The notes: generated by a model not told the origin, from the sequence alone. DNA of 64,000 bases from CAZAYY01 sp964489525 (GCA_964489525.1 CAZAYY010000001.1:62001-126000), one strand, 5' to 3'. Counted from the stretch's first letter, positions 33,095-42,743 are shown. Made by a program: numbers and translations.

Positions 33095-34417
33095 GTGAAA
33101 CTATCCATCCCCGGATATTTACAGCGCCAGTCAACCAGCCAGATTGCGGGCTGGATTCTCCTGGCTTCGCTGCTGGTACAAATCGGATTAATTGGGTCTT
33201 TAGACTTCAGAGATGTGAACTCCACCCGGTCCAATGATCAGTTAGAGTACCACAAGTACCGGGTCTGGATTCATTCAGGGCTAAACTACTACGAGCAGGG
33301 CATTCGCCCACCGATTTACCCCTACCTCACTGCATTTTTGTACCAGTTCACCCCGGATGTAAACCTTGTCCGCGTTGTCCAGGTCTTTGCGCACCTCGGA
33401 TTGTGCCTGGTCTTTTTTGTCCTCGCCCGCCGGCTGGCGGATGAGCGGGCCGCCCTGGTCACCCTGGCTCTGCTGGCGTTTTACCCTGGCCTGGTGTATT
33501 TGAATATGATGCTCTTTGCCGACACCACCTTCACGGTTCTGGGTGGGTTGGGCTTTGCCGCTGGTGCGCTGATGCTGTCTGAACTTGAAAAGGGTGGCAA
33601 GGGCTGGCGCTGGGTGTTATATGCAATCCTGGCTGGCCTGGCCATCAGCCTGGCCTATATGACCCGTTCTCCAGGGGTTTTCTCGCTGGCTGCTTTAGGC
33701 CTGGTGCTGCTGTGGAAACGCCCGGCCCGCTGGTTTTCTGCGGGCGTTGTGGTCGCCGGTGTTTTTGCAATTTCGATTGTTCCGATGCTGCTCCAAACCC
33801 ATGCGGCGCGTGGGTACTGGGGCACAACGGAAAATATCTTTTGGTGGGCGCTTTTACTCGGAAACAATGCCAGCAGCCAGGTTGTTCTGGTTTGGAAGGG
33901 TGTGGATTCGGTGAGTGAAACCCTGGCAAGTTCTGTCGAGGCCTGTCGAGACCCCCAGTACCTGTACAAAGGCTACCAGGACTGCACGGGTGAACTGCAA
34001 AAGGCGGTTCTGGCAGAGATTCAATCTCGCCCAGGGCTGGCGTTTGCCCGGATTTTTGGCAAGGCCTTTGATATCTGGACGCCTGAGCGCAGTTTTGCGG
34101 GTGATGTCCAGGATGGCGATTGGGGTCCGCTGCCGGGTTGGGCCTGGCTGGCTGCGGGCGGCATCGCCAACCTGGGTTACCTGGTGACGCTGGTGGGCGG
34201 CCTGGCTGGCTTTTACCATACCTCCCAGAACAAGGCCGGCCTGCCGCTCTGGGTTTGGTACGCCGGATTGGTTCTCCTCCTGACCACTTTTGGCATTGCC
34301 CTGGTCACCTGGGGCCACCCCCGCTACCACAAGCCGCTCATTCCCATCCTGGCGCTGTTGGCCGGGCCGGGACTGCTCTGGTTGCGCAGTTGGGTGCGCT
34401 CCCGTTTCTCGATTTAA
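33095..34417 (+). CDS. GT39-like membrane glycosyltransferase
   Basis: A 440-residue GT-C type membrane protein with about ten hydrophobic segments. The first extracytoplasmic loop contains NSTRSNDQLEYHKYRVWI with the expected acidic residue, followed by IRPPIYPYLTAFLY, the R-x-P-x-YP family motif. It likely uses a polyprenyl-phosphate sugar outside the membrane. The start GTG 33095 lies one base after the previous stop; the frame is open further upstream but that part overlaps the GT4 gene. Its nearest relative in the window is 2492-3880. Confidence 0.78.
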   Translation: MKLSIPGYLQRQSTSQIAGWILLASLLVQIGLIGSLDFRDVNSTRSNDQLEYHKYRVWIHSGLNYYEQGIRPPIYPYLTAFLYQFTPDVNLVRVVQVFAHLGLCLVFFVLARRLADERAALVTLALLAFYPGLVYLNMMLFADTTFTVLGGLGFAAGALMLSELEKGGKGWRWVLYAILAGLAISLAYMTRSPGVFSLAALGLVLLWKRPARWFSAGVVVAGVFAISIVPMLLQTHAARGYWGTTENIFWWALLLGNNASSQVVLVWKGVDSVSETLASSVEACRDPQYLYKGYQDCTGELQKAVLAEIQSRPGLAFARIFGKAFDIWTPERSFAGDVQDGDWGPLPGWAWLAAGGIANLGYLVTLVGGLAGFYHTSQNKAGLPLWVWYAGLVLLLTTFGIALVTWGHPRYHKPLIPILALLAGPGLLWLRSWVRSRFSI

Positions 34418-34432
34418 GCTGGATAGCATATT

Positions 34433-35470
34433 TTGACATTTCCTTTTGTTTCGGTGATTTTGCCTGTACGCAATGAGGCCGGCTACATCCGCCGGGCGCT
34501 GGATGCAGTGGCTGCTCAAAGCTACCCTGCAGACCGCATTGAGGTGCTGGTGGTAGATGGCATGTCCACCGATGGAACCCGCGACCTGGTCGCCAGTTAC
34601 CGTTCCCTATTTTCCTCCTTGCACCTGCTGGATAATCCCGGTCAGATTGTGCCCACGGCGCTCAACCTGGGTATCCGCCAGGCCCGCGGCGAAATCGTGG
34701 TGCGGGTGGATGGGCACTGCGAAATCGCACCCGATTATGTTGCTCGTTGTGTTGCGCACTTGCAAGAAAACCCGGGTGTCTCCGGAGTGGGTGGGCCAAT
34801 AGAAACCATTGGTGAAACACCCATAGCAGCCGCGATTGCGGTGGGTATGAGTTCCGGTTTTGGGGTGGGTGGTTCCGCTTTTCGCACCATCAAAGATCAG
34901 ACGCTGCTGGTGGATACCGTGGCCTTTCCCGCTTACCCGCGCCCGGTACTGGAGCAGGTGGGCCTGTTTGACGAAGAACTGGTTCGCAACCAGGATGATG
35001 AATATAACTACCGGCTGCGTAAACTGGGCGGTCAGGTTTTGCTGGCCGCTGATGTGCGTGCCCGCTATTACAGCCGCAGCACACTGCGCTCCCTCTGGCG
35101 GCAGTATTACCAGTACGGCTTTTGGAAAGTGCGTGTGCTGCAAAAACACCCCCGCCAGATGCAGCTGCGTCAGTTCGCTCCGCTGCTGTTGGTGCTGGGT
35201 TTGGTGGGCAGTTTGCTCCTCGGACCTGGGCTGGCGCTGGGATTGGACGTTGGCTGGGGCTGGTGGCTGCCTGGCCTGGCCTGGGGCGGCTACCTGGCCT
35301 TAAATCTGCTCGCTTCTGCGTATACTGCCCAGGAACGCGGCTGGCGTCACCTGCCTTATCTGCCAGTCGTGTTTGGCATTCTGCACATTGCCTACGGCCT
35401 GGGTTTTCTGCATGGCCTCTGGCATTTTCGCCGCCGCTGGCGGGCACGGGGTCAGGAACAGAATGACTGA
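34433..35470 (+). CDS. GT2-family glycosyltransferase, ExoA-like
   Basis: A 345-residue GT-A enzyme followed by two or three C-terminal membrane helices. FPFVSVILPVRNEAGYIRRAL and VLVVDGMSTDGTRDLVASY start the domain; VVRVDGHCEIAPDYVARCV holds the DxH/DxD metal site, and RNQDDEYNYRLRKLGGQVLL the catalytic region; this order matches succinoglycan ExoA. The helices after residue 245 probably anchor the enzyme to the inner membrane. The start is TTG 34433, which fits the family's start exactly. Its last codons overlap the next gene by eight bases. Confidence 0.87.
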   Translation: MTFPFVSVILPVRNEAGYIRRALDAVAAQSYPADRIEVLVVDGMSTDGTRDLVASYRSLFSSLHLLDNPGQIVPTALNLGIRQARGEIVVRVDGHCEIAPDYVARCVAHLQENPGVSGVGGPIETIGETPIAAAIAVGMSSGFGVGGSAFRTIKDQTLLVDTVAFPAYPRPVLEQVGLFDEELVRNQDDEYNYRLRKLGGQVLLAADVRARYYSRSTLRSLWRQYYQYGFWKVRVLQKHPRQMQLRQFAPLLLVLGLVGSLLLGPGLALGLDVGWGWWLPGLAWGGYLALNLLASAYTAQERGWRHLPYLPVVFGILHIAYGLGFLHGLWHFRRRWRARGQEQND

Positions 35471-36176
35471 ACAGCCGCCAGATCTGCAGCGTTTGAAGGA
35501 GGAATATGCCCGGCGTGAAGCGGTTTCCGTTGGGGAAACCAACTTCAGCTACTCGCTGTTTAACCCAGCCAACCTGTTTATGCTCCAAAGTCGCCAGCGC
35601 GCCTGCCTCGATTTGCTGCGGCCCTTTGCTCCCTTAAATCGCCGGGACATTCTGGATGTAGGCTGTGGCGCTGGCGGGGTGCTGCAGGAGTTATTGGCTG
35701 CAGGCGCCCATCCTGCCCGATTGCACGGCACGGATCTGCTGCCCTATCGCCTGGAGCAGGCCCGTGATCGGCTGTTACCCAACCTGGCCGCTGCGGATGG
35801 CCAGCATCTGCCCTACGCCGATGGGTCATTCGACCTGGCACTGCAGTTCACCGTGTTCTCGTCTATTTTAGATCCAGCCATCCGGTCTGCCATGGCCAGG
35901 GAAATTGCCCGGGTTGTGCGGCCTGGGGGGGCGCTGCTTTGGTACGATTTTTGGTGGAACCCCACCAACCCGCACACGCGCGGCATTCGCCTGGCAGAAA
36001 CCCGGGCATTGTTCCCGGCAAGCCGGATTATCTCCCGGCGGATAACCCTGGCGCCGCCCCTGGTGCGCATTTTGGTGGGTAAGCTGCATGCCTGGCTGCT
36101 GGCCAGTTTTTTAGAACGTATCAGTTTGTTTAATACCCATCATCTGGCTCTAGTATATTTCCCGCAGCAAGGATAA
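35463..36176 (+). CDS. Class I SAM-dependent methyltransferase
   Basis: A 237-residue methyltransferase with motif I DILDVGCGAGGVLQELLAAG near residues 61-80, GTDLLPYRLEQAR after strand 2, and FDLALQFTVFSSI then VRPGGALLWYDFWW. The N-terminal EEYARREA helix is common in sugar methyltransferases. ATG 35463 overlaps the GT2 stop, indicating translational coupling. It is the last gene before a 139-base spacer that appears to carry a promoter. Confidence 0.85.
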   Translation: MTEQPPDLQRLKEEYARREAVSVGETNFSYSLFNPANLFMLQSRQRACLDLLRPFAPLNRRDILDVGCGAGGVLQELLAAGAHPARLHGTDLLPYRLEQARDRLLPNLAAADGQHLPYADGSFDLALQFTVFSSILDPAIRSAMAREIARVVRPGGALLWYDFWWNPTNPHTRGIRLAETRALFPASRIISRRITLAPPLVRILVGKLHAWLLASFLERISLFNTHHLALVYFPQQG

Positions 36177-36315
36177 GTAGTTTAATTTAAAAGTTGTTAC
36201 CTGTTTAATGTCATCCGAAGTAAACTATAATAATATTTCACTGCTCAATTGCTTTGTAGTAAGTGAATACTTTAAAGCGAGTTTACTCGCCAGGAGTGAA
36301 AATATTTCTTAAATT
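36177..36315 (+). promoter_or_regulatory. AT-rich spacer with probable promoter and leader hairpin
   Basis: The spacer is markedly AT-rich. CTATAATAAT at about 36223-36232 contains a good -10 (TATAAT), but no convincing -35 lies 16-18 bases upstream. A perfect hairpin GCGAG-TTTA-CTCGC (36277-36290) precedes AGGAG (36292-36296), which is 19 bases from the ATG at 36316, further than usual. It may separately express the initiation module that follows. Confidence 0.45.
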
Positions 36316-37998
36316 ATGGAGTCCATAACCGATAAGCAAATTAAGAAGAACGAATACATTTCCAACCAACCTACAACTCCGATTTTTCCTCAAAGAAAAT
36401 TCCCATTCCGAGTGCTTGACCAGGCTTTCCGCCGGCTTTTTGATATTTTGGTTTCCGCTGCTGGCCTATTTTTTCTTTCGCCTTTATTCCTTTTTATTGC
36501 CATCCTGATCAAGCGCGATTCACCGGGGCCAATTCATTATTGGGGCAGTCGAGTGGGGCAGGGCGGTAAGGTCTTTAAGATTCTGAAGTTTCGCACCATG
36601 TACGAAACCCCGCGCAGTCACGCCGGCCCGCGAGTGACCGCCCAGGGCGACCGGCGCATCACCCCTATTGGCGGTTGGCTGCGGGATACGAAGCTGAACG
36701 AGCTGCCGCAGCTCTGGAATGTCCTCAAAGGGGACATGAGCCTGGTGGGTCCGCGCCCGGAAGACCCGGATTTTGTTAAACAGTGGCCGCCCGAGCTGCG
36801 CAGCGAACTGCTGGCCGTGCGACCGGGGATCACCAGTCCGGCTTCGATTGTGTACCGCAATGAAGAAGCGCTGTTGGTGGGTGACAACCCGATTGACGAG
36901 TACCTGCGCAGCATTTTGCCCGGCAAACTGCGCCTGGATTCGCTGTATTTGCGCAGCCGTACGGTGCTCTCCGATCTGGATGTGATCTTTTGGACCCTGG
37001 TGGTGCTGATTCCCCAGGTGCGCAGGCAGCCGATTCCCGAACACCGCCTGTACTGGGGCCCGCTGGCAATTTTTGTCAACCGCTTTGCCCTGTGGACTAT
37101 CGTGGATTTCCTGGTGGCGCTGCTGGCTGTCGGCACGGCCGGAGTGGTCTGGAGGCTGGGCTCCCCGCTGCATATTGGCTGGCCCACCGCGCTGGGCCTG
37201 GCGCTGGCGTTGGCGCTGCTCTTCAGCCTGGTGAACAGCCTGCTGGGCCTGCACAAGGTGTATTGGCGCAAAGCGGCTGCGGTGGAGGCGCTTGACCTCG
37301 GCCTTTCGAGCGGGATTGTGACCACTGGCCTGGTATTGGTGAGCACGCTGCCCGAGCCGCCGGTGCTGCCTGGCACCCTGATTGCCACCAGCGGCCTGCT
37401 GGCCTTCATGGGCTTTGTGGTGGTGCGCTACCGCGAGCGGGTGCTGACCGGCTTTGCTACTCGTTGGTTGGCCTGGCGCGGCGGCGTCAAGACCCTGGGA
37501 GAGCGGGTGCTGGTGGTGGGAGCGGGTGACCTGGCGCAGTTTGGCCTGTGGCTGCTGCGCAAAAGCGACCTGGGGCAGGCCTTCAGCGTGGTAGGTATGG
37601 TTGATGACAACCCGCGCAAAATGGGCCTGCGGGTGGACGGCTGCCCGGTCTTAGGGGCCACGGCAGACATTCCCGAATTGGTTCGCCAGCATGATGTGGG
37701 CGTGGTGATGTTCTCGATTTCGCGGATTTTGCCCGCTGATCGCCAGCGGATTTTGGCGCTGTGCGCCCAGACCAATGCGCATCTGGTCATGATTCCGGAT
37801 ATTATGAACGTGATTGAAACCTATTTCAGTATCCAACCGAAGGCTGTTGAGTTGGCCGCTGGGCATGACACAGGAATTCCCCCCCGCCTGATGCGGCACT
37901 GGCTGCAGGATCTGGACGCCCACCTCTCCCTTGGCGATGTAGCGGGTGCCCGGGATCTGATCCAGTCCATTCGCAGCCAGCTAGACCAAGACAAGTAA
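36316..37998 (+). CDS. Polyprenyl glycosylphosphotransferase with permuted domain order
   Basis: A 560-residue enzyme that would start glycan synthesis by moving a sugar-1-phosphate from a nucleotide sugar to undecaprenyl phosphate. Residues about 35-230 are the catalytic bacterial sugar transferase domain: one hydrophobic hairpin, FKILKFRTMYE, LRDTKLNELPQLWNVLKGDMSLVGPRPE and RPGITSPASI. Residues about 240-360 contain four hydrophobic helices, and about 370-520 a Rossmann-like domain beginning GERVLVVGAGDLAQFGLWLL. In WbaP/WcaJ-type enzymes the membrane helices and Rossmann-like part come first and the catalytic domain last, so the order here is reversed. It heads the module ending at 42707. 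Confidence 0.88.
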   Translation: MESITDKQIKKNEYISNQPTTPIFPQRKFPFRVLDQAFRRLFDILVSAAGLFFLSPLFLFIAILIKRDSPGPIHYWGSRVGQGGKVFKILKFRTMYETPRSHAGPRVTAQGDRRITPIGGWLRDTKLNELPQLWNVLKGDMSLVGPRPEDPDFVKQWPPELRSELLAVRPGITSPASIVYRNEEALLVGDNPIDEYLRSILPGKLRLDSLYLRSRTVLSDLDVIFWTLVVLIPQVRRQPIPEHRLYWGPLAIFVNRFALWTIVDFLVALLAVGTAGVVWRLGSPLHIGWPTALGLALALALLFSLVNSLLGLHKVYWRKAAAVEALDLGLSSGIVTTGLVLVSTLPEPPVLPGTLIATSGLLAFMGFVVVRYRERVLTGFATRWLAWRGGVKTLGERVLVVGAGDLAQFGLWLLRKSDLGQAFSVVGMVDDNPRKMGLRVDGCPVLGATADIPELVRQHDVGVVMFSISRILPADRQRILALCAQTNAHLVMIPDIMNVIETYFSIQPKAVELAAGHDTGIPPRLMRHWLQDLDAHLSLGDVAGARDLIQSIRSQLDQDK

Positions 37999-38020
37999 GT
38001 TGAGAATTTGGAGAAACGCA

Positions 38021-39283
38021 ATGACAGCAGCCAGCCACACCCCCAACCCTGAGAAACTAAGTTTCTTTTGGAAGGTGCCGCTTTCTGACCTGGACTACGG
38101 CCCTGAAGAAGAAGCCGCGGTGCTGGGTGTATTGCGCAGCCGCTGGCTGACCATGGGCGAGGTGACCCGGCGCTTTGAAGAAGCCTTTGCTGCGGCGATG
38201 GGTCTTGAACCGGCCTGTGCCCTGGCAGTGGGCAATGGAACCCATGCGCTGCACCTGGCCTGCCTGGCGCTTAATATTGGTCCAGGAGACGAAGTGATTG
38301 TGCCCTCGCTGACCTTTGTGGCCACTGCCAATGCGGTGCGCTACACCGGCGCTGCAGTGCGCTTTGCCGATGTGATCAGCCTGGAAGATTTGACCATGGA
38401 CCCGGCTTCGATCGAAGCCCAAATTACGCCGCGCACCAAAGCCATTCTTGTTATGCACTACGCTGGCTACCCCTGTCGGATGCCGGAGATCATGGCCCTG
38501 GCTGAGCGCTATGGGCTGGCGGTGATTGAAGACGCCGCGCATGCTCCTGGGGCCAGCCTGAACGGGGTGCCTCTAGGCCGTTGGGGGGATATTGGATGCT
38601 TCAGCTTTTTCTCGAACAAAAACCTGGCGGTAGGCGAGGGCGGGATGGTGGTGACTCGCCGGCCCGAACTGGCCGAAAAAATGCGCCTGCTGCGCTCGCA
38701 CGGGATGACGACGCTGACCTGGGACCGCCACCGCGGCCATGCCTACAGCTACGACGTGGTCGAGCTGGGCTATAACTACCGCATGGACGAAATCAGGGCT
38801 GCCTTGGGGCTGGTGCAGCTGGAGAAGCTGGCTGCCAACAACGCCTGCCGCCGGGCACTGACCGCCCGTTATTGGGCCGAACTGGCCGACCTGGAAGCCG
38901 CTGGCTGTCTGGTACTGCCCTTTGCCCGGTTGTACGCCCAAACAACCGAAGATTGTTTGCCCAGTGCCCATGTATTCCCCATACTTCTTGGGGAAACGGA
39001 GTTTTCGAAGAAAACCAGTTCGCCTGGCGTTTCCCGGCCCGATTTTGTGGCGGCGATGAAAGCCGCCGGTGTGCAAACCAGCCTGCATTACCCCCCGATC
39101 CACCAATTCAGCCATTACCGCAAATATGATTCGCATAGCCAAGGGCAGCCTTCTCTGCCAATTACCGAAGCTGTGGCAGCTCGCGAAGTAACCCTGCCGC
39201 TTTTCCCCACCATGACCCCTGACCAGCAAGGTCTGGTGATTGAAACCATCCGGCGTTTTTTACTACAAACGATTAACGAATAA
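38021..39283 (+). CDS. DegT/DnrJ/EryC1/StrS-family sugar aminotransferase
   Basis: A 420-residue PLP enzyme converting a keto-sugar nucleotide to an amino sugar. Motifs are VGNGTHALHLACLALNIGPG, EDAAHAPGASLNG and the PLP lysine Lys200 in FSNKNLAVGEGGM, followed by ELGYNYRMDEIRAALGL. ATG 38021 has GGAGA seven bases upstream; an in-frame ATG at 38000 is less likely. Residues encoded by about 38991-39018 (LGETEFSKKTSS) look like an in-frame copy of the AGAAAC palindrome family that is common further on. It follows the glycosylphosphotransferase and may make its sugar or a branching residue. Confidence 0.87.
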   Translation: MTAASHTPNPEKLSFFWKVPLSDLDYGPEEEAAVLGVLRSRWLTMGEVTRRFEEAFAAAMGLEPACALAVGNGTHALHLACLALNIGPGDEVIVPSLTFVATANAVRYTGAAVRFADVISLEDLTMDPASIEAQITPRTKAILVMHYAGYPCRMPEIMALAERYGLAVIEDAAHAPGASLNGVPLGRWGDIGCFSFFSNKNLAVGEGGMVVTRRPELAEKMRLLRSHGMTTLTWDRHRGHAYSYDVVELGYNYRMDEIRAALGLVQLEKLAANNACRRALTARYWAELADLEAAGCLVLPFARLYAQTTEDCLPSAHVFPILLGETEFSKKTSSPGVSRPDFVAAMKAAGVQTSLHYPPIHQFSHYRKYDSHSQGQPSLPITEAVAAREVTLPLFPTMTPDQQGLVIETIRRFLLQTINE

Positions 39284-39296
39284 AAACAAACGAAAT

Positions 39297-41096
39297 ATGG
39301 ACCGAATCTTCCCCAACCAATCCTCCCCCGACCTGAGCGGCAGCGCTACGCTTTCGGACGATGTCCGCCGCTACCTGATGTTAGCCCTGCACTGGGCCTG
39401 GCTGTTCGTGCTGCTGACAGGCCTGGCCGCAGGCTATGGCTACTATCAAAGCAGCCGCCAGACGCCGGTATACCGCGCCTCGGCGACGATGTTGATCAAC
39501 GAATCGCGCAATCTGAACGAATATGCCAACATCCTGGCCAGCGAGCGTTTGGCGCAAACCTATTCCAAGCTGATGGTGCAGCTGCCCGTACTTGAAGGGG
39601 TAGTGGAAGAACTGGGCCTGCAGATCAGCCCGGGAGCGCTGAAAGGGCGGGTGAGTGTCAGCGTGGTGCAGGACACCCAGCTGATGGTGGTCAGCGTGGA
39701 AGACACTGACCCGGTGCGAGCGGCCGACATTGCCAACACGATTGGCAGCGTCTTCACGGCTCAAAACCAGGAATTTGTGGCCTCGCGCTACCAGGACTCT
39801 AAAGAGAGTCTCTCGGCCCAGCTGGCCCAGGTAGACAGCCAGATTCAGACTGCCACAGAATCGCTGCGCTCGCTGGAAGCGTTGGCGGCTCAACTTGCCG
39901 AGCAGGCAGGCGAAACAGACAGTACCGAAGTCTCAGGAACTGGACAACCTGCAATTGTTGACCCTTATGCCAACCTGACGCCCGAGCAGCTGCGCGAGCG
40001 TGACCGCCTGGAGACCAACCTGGCGCTCTACCGCCAGATTTACGCCAGCCTGTCGCAAAGCTTCGAACAGGTGCGCCTGGCTGAAATTCAAAACACCTCA
40101 AATGTGGTCATCGTCGAACCGGCCTCACCTGGCGGCAAGATTCGCCCCAACCCGAGTCGAGACGCCAGCAGCGCTGCTGTGATCGGCTTTGTGATTGCCG
40201 CCCTGATTGTTTTGGTGATGGAACTTCTGGACGACACCATCAAAGGCCCCGATGAAGTTACTCGCTATTTGGGCCTGCCGGTTTTGGGTCTGGTGGCCCG
40301 GATTGCCGACCAGGAGGAAGGGCCCATCACCCTGGCCGAGCCAAGGTCGCCCATATCAGAAGGCTTCCGGGCCTTGCGTACCAACATCCAATACAGCAGT
40401 GTGGACCGGCCGCTGCGCACCCTGCTGGTGACCAGCCCGTCACCCAAAGACGGCAAATCGACGATTGCAGCCAACCTGGCTGTGGTGCTGGCCCAAAGCG
40501 GGCGTTCGGTGTTGATTACGGATGCCGATATGCGTCGTCCGGCCCTGCACAAGCGTTTTGGTGTGCCCAATCGAGCTGGTTTGAGTGACTTATTTGTGCG
40601 CGCTGAACCTGCCCTCGACCCAAGCCACGTGCGCAGTACCAAGGTGGAAAATCTGGACTTGATGACCACAGGCGGCTTGCCACCCAACCCGGCCGAACTG
40701 ATCAACTCAGAAAAGATGAACCAGATTATCGAGATGATCCTGGGGCAGTATGACCTGTTGGTGATTGACAGCCCGCCGGTGATGGCGGTGACAGATGCGG
40801 CGGTACTGGCTGCCCGGGTGGATGGGGTGGTTTTGGTGATTCGCCCTGGCGAAACCCGCGTGGCAGCCGCCCGGCAGGCTGTAGAGCAGCTGCGCCGCAG
40901 TAATGCCCGGTTGTTGGGGGTGGTGCTTAACGACGTTGAAAACAAGCGCACCCGCTATTACTACTATTACCGCGGCTACTACGCCTATGAATACCAGTAT
41001 GGCTACGGCGCTGGCGCGAAAAACTCCAGTGCGAGGGGCGGTTATCGATCGGACTCAAAAAACAGGAAATTCTTTGGAATATTTCGCCAAAAGTAA
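39297..41096 (+). CDS. Polysaccharide co-polymerase and BY-kinase (Wzc/CpsCD-like)
   Basis: A 599-residue bacterial tyrosine kinase controlling chain length. It has TM1 near residues 30-48, a periplasmic Wzz-type domain with a coiled-coil region (about 165-205), a proline-rich segment and TM2 near 285-310, then the cytosolic kinase with Walker A around Lys387 (PSPKDGKST), Walker A' VLITDADMRRPALHKRFG and Walker B LLVIDSPPVMAVTDA. The tail holds a tyrosine cluster (TRYYYYYRGYYAYEYQYGYG, about residues 559-578), the expected autophosphorylation site. No separate Wzb phosphatase is seen nearby. A few bases separate it from the aminotransferase. Confidence 0.92.
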   Translation: MDRIFPNQSSPDLSGSATLSDDVRRYLMLALHWAWLFVLLTGLAAGYGYYQSSRQTPVYRASATMLINESRNLNEYANILASERLAQTYSKLMVQLPVLEGVVEELGLQISPGALKGRVSVSVVQDTQLMVVSVEDTDPVRAADIANTIGSVFTAQNQEFVASRYQDSKESLSAQLAQVDSQIQTATESLRSLEALAAQLAEQAGETDSTEVSGTGQPAIVDPYANLTPEQLRERDRLETNLALYRQIYASLSQSFEQVRLAEIQNTSNVVIVEPASPGGKIRPNPSRDASSAAVIGFVIAALIVLVMELLDDTIKGPDEVTRYLGLPVLGLVARIADQEEGPITLAEPRSPISEGFRALRTNIQYSSVDRPLRTLLVTSPSPKDGKSTIAANLAVVLAQSGRSVLITDADMRRPALHKRFGVPNRAGLSDLFVRAEPALDPSHVRSTKVENLDLMTTGGLPPNPAELINSEKMNQIIEMILGQYDLLVIDSPPVMAVTDAAVLAARVDGVVLVIRPGETRVAAARQAVEQLRRSNARLLGVVLNDVENKRTRYYYYYRGYYAYEYQYGYGAGAKNSSARGGYRSDSKNRKFFGIFRQK

Positions 41097-41138
41097 CAAG
41101 GTTCCTGCGATGATTGAGAAGAACAACCAGGAATAAGC

Positions 41139-42707
41139 GTGCGAACTTTCCAGGTAGCACTTTTATTCGTCGGCTTGGCCCTGGGTGGGAGCGCTATGCT
41201 CAGCAACCAGGCCTTGCCCTGGGCAGCGAGCGGACTGCTGCTCCTGGCAATCGGACTGCTGGTGCAGCGCTGGTTAGCTGGCAGCGGTCTTTTGATTCGT
41301 CCGAATATTTCGCATAGCCATAATATAGAAAACAAAACAGGGGGAAAAAGATTCCCTGAAAAAGAGTGGTTGATTTCCTCTCGCCTGGCCCTGGTGGGGG
41401 CAGCAGGGTTGTTGATTATGGCGGTTCTTTCTGCCGTGATTTCAGCCCAACCTGAAATCACACTTCCCCAGGTTTACCGCCTGGTTGTGGGTATTGGATT
41501 GGCGGGCGTAATTGCTTTGACCGCACCCGCGCTGCAGCCCGCACTGGTAGGGTGGGGGGCTGCGCTGGCCGGGCTTGGCCTGGCTGGATTGGGGCTGTTT
41601 ACCGTAGCGTGGACCGGCGACAAGCTGCCATTTGTACCCAAAGCAATCTATACCTGGCTCTTTGAAATAAGCCAGCTGCTCCAATCTGGCCCAATACGCG
41701 ATTCAATCCATCCCAACGTTTTTGCAGGCAACCTGGTCCTCCTATTGGCGCTCAGCCTGGGAACAGCCTGGGGGTTGTGGTTTGTCCGCCCCAGGAGAGT
41801 TTGGCGGCAGCGCAAACACGCCATGGATGTACCCATCCCAATTTCCAATGCAGGCGCTACTACTTCTGGATGGTGGTTGTATATCAGTATGGCGGGATTC
41901 GGTGTCATCCTGGCCCCAATGTTGATTTTGCTTGGCTTGAGCCAGTCGCGGGGCGGGTTGATGGCATTGGCTGCCGCATTCGTCACCCTGGCAGGGGTGC
42001 ATGTGCTGTCCAGGCTGCGTATGTCCGAACTCAGATTTATCCACACCTCCCGGCAGATGCTCTCTCAAGGCCTGGAGTCTACCGAAAGAAGAGAAGTTTC
42101 TTCAAAATCAAAACCCCTCCAGGCTTCTACCAGGAGGTATTGGCTTGGCGGGTTGGGTGCGATTCTGGTCATTGGATTGCTTGCCTTGCTGGCCTGGAAC
42201 AGACTGCCAAGCATGCCCCCATGCCAAGAGCTGCTTTCGCTCGCCAACTCTTACCTGGCAACCGGGCTAGATTTCCGCGTGGAAGTCTGGTCGCGAGCCT
42301 GGATGATCATCCGTGATTTTCCGCTAACCGGGGTGGGCATGGGTCTGTTTGCGGATACAGTCCAATGGTTTTACCCATATACACGCACAGATGCAGCAGC
42401 TGGCATGTTCGTCCCCCATGCCCATAACCTTTTTTTACAAATTGCCGTTGACCTTGGAATTCCCGGGCTGATATCCTGGCTGCTGGTGTTTGGCGCCGCC
42501 ATTCATTCTGCCTGGCAGGGAGCCCGCCAGGGGCTGGCTTTACAAAACGGCTGGCTGCTCGGACTGGGCACAGGCCTGCTGGCCGCCTTCAGTGCAGCAG
42601 CCGTGCACGGGCTGACCGATGCAGTCGTATGGGGCATGGTCCGTCCGGCCCCGCTGCTTTGGGCGCTGTTCGGCCTGGCTTTTGCGCTGCCAGACTGGTC
42701 AAAATAA
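41139..42707 (+). CDS. O-antigen ligase/polymerase family membrane protein
   Basis: A 522-residue polytopic protein with about twelve hydrophobic segments. The family signatures are SQSRGGLMALAAAFVTLAG, FPLTGVGMGLFADTVQWFYP and PHAHNLFLQIAVDLGIPGLISWL, the last being the conserved H-N-x-x-L-Q periplasmic motif of PF04932. Next to a BY-kinase it is more likely the polymerase (Wzy) of this module. It starts at GTG 41139, with AGGA eight bases upstream. Residues ERREVSSKSK (42089-42103) resemble an in-frame copy of the AGAAAC palindrome. The gene is followed by an intrinsic terminator. Confidence 0.87.
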   Translation: MRTFQVALLFVGLALGGSAMLSNQALPWAASGLLLLAIGLLVQRWLAGSGLLIRPNISHSHNIENKTGGKRFPEKEWLISSRLALVGAAGLLIMAVLSAVISAQPEITLPQVYRLVVGIGLAGVIALTAPALQPALVGWGAALAGLGLAGLGLFTVAWTGDKLPFVPKAIYTWLFEISQLLQSGPIRDSIHPNVFAGNLVLLLALSLGTAWGLWFVRPRRVWRQRKHAMDVPIPISNAGATTSGWWLYISMAGFGVILAPMLILLGLSQSRGGLMALAAAFVTLAGVHVLSRLRMSELRFIHTSRQMLSQGLESTERREVSSKSKPLQASTRRYWLGGLGAILVIGLLALLAWNRLPSMPPCQELLSLANSYLATGLDFRVEVWSRAWMIIRDFPLTGVGMGLFADTVQWFYPYTRTDAAAGMFVPHAHNLFLQIAVDLGIPGLISWLLVFGAAIHSAWQGARQGLALQNGWLLGLGTGLLAAFSAAAVHGLTDAVVWGMVRPAPLLWALFGLAFALPDWSK

Positions 42708-42743
42708 AGACGTACCCTCCCTCTGTTCATCCAAACCTGGTCT

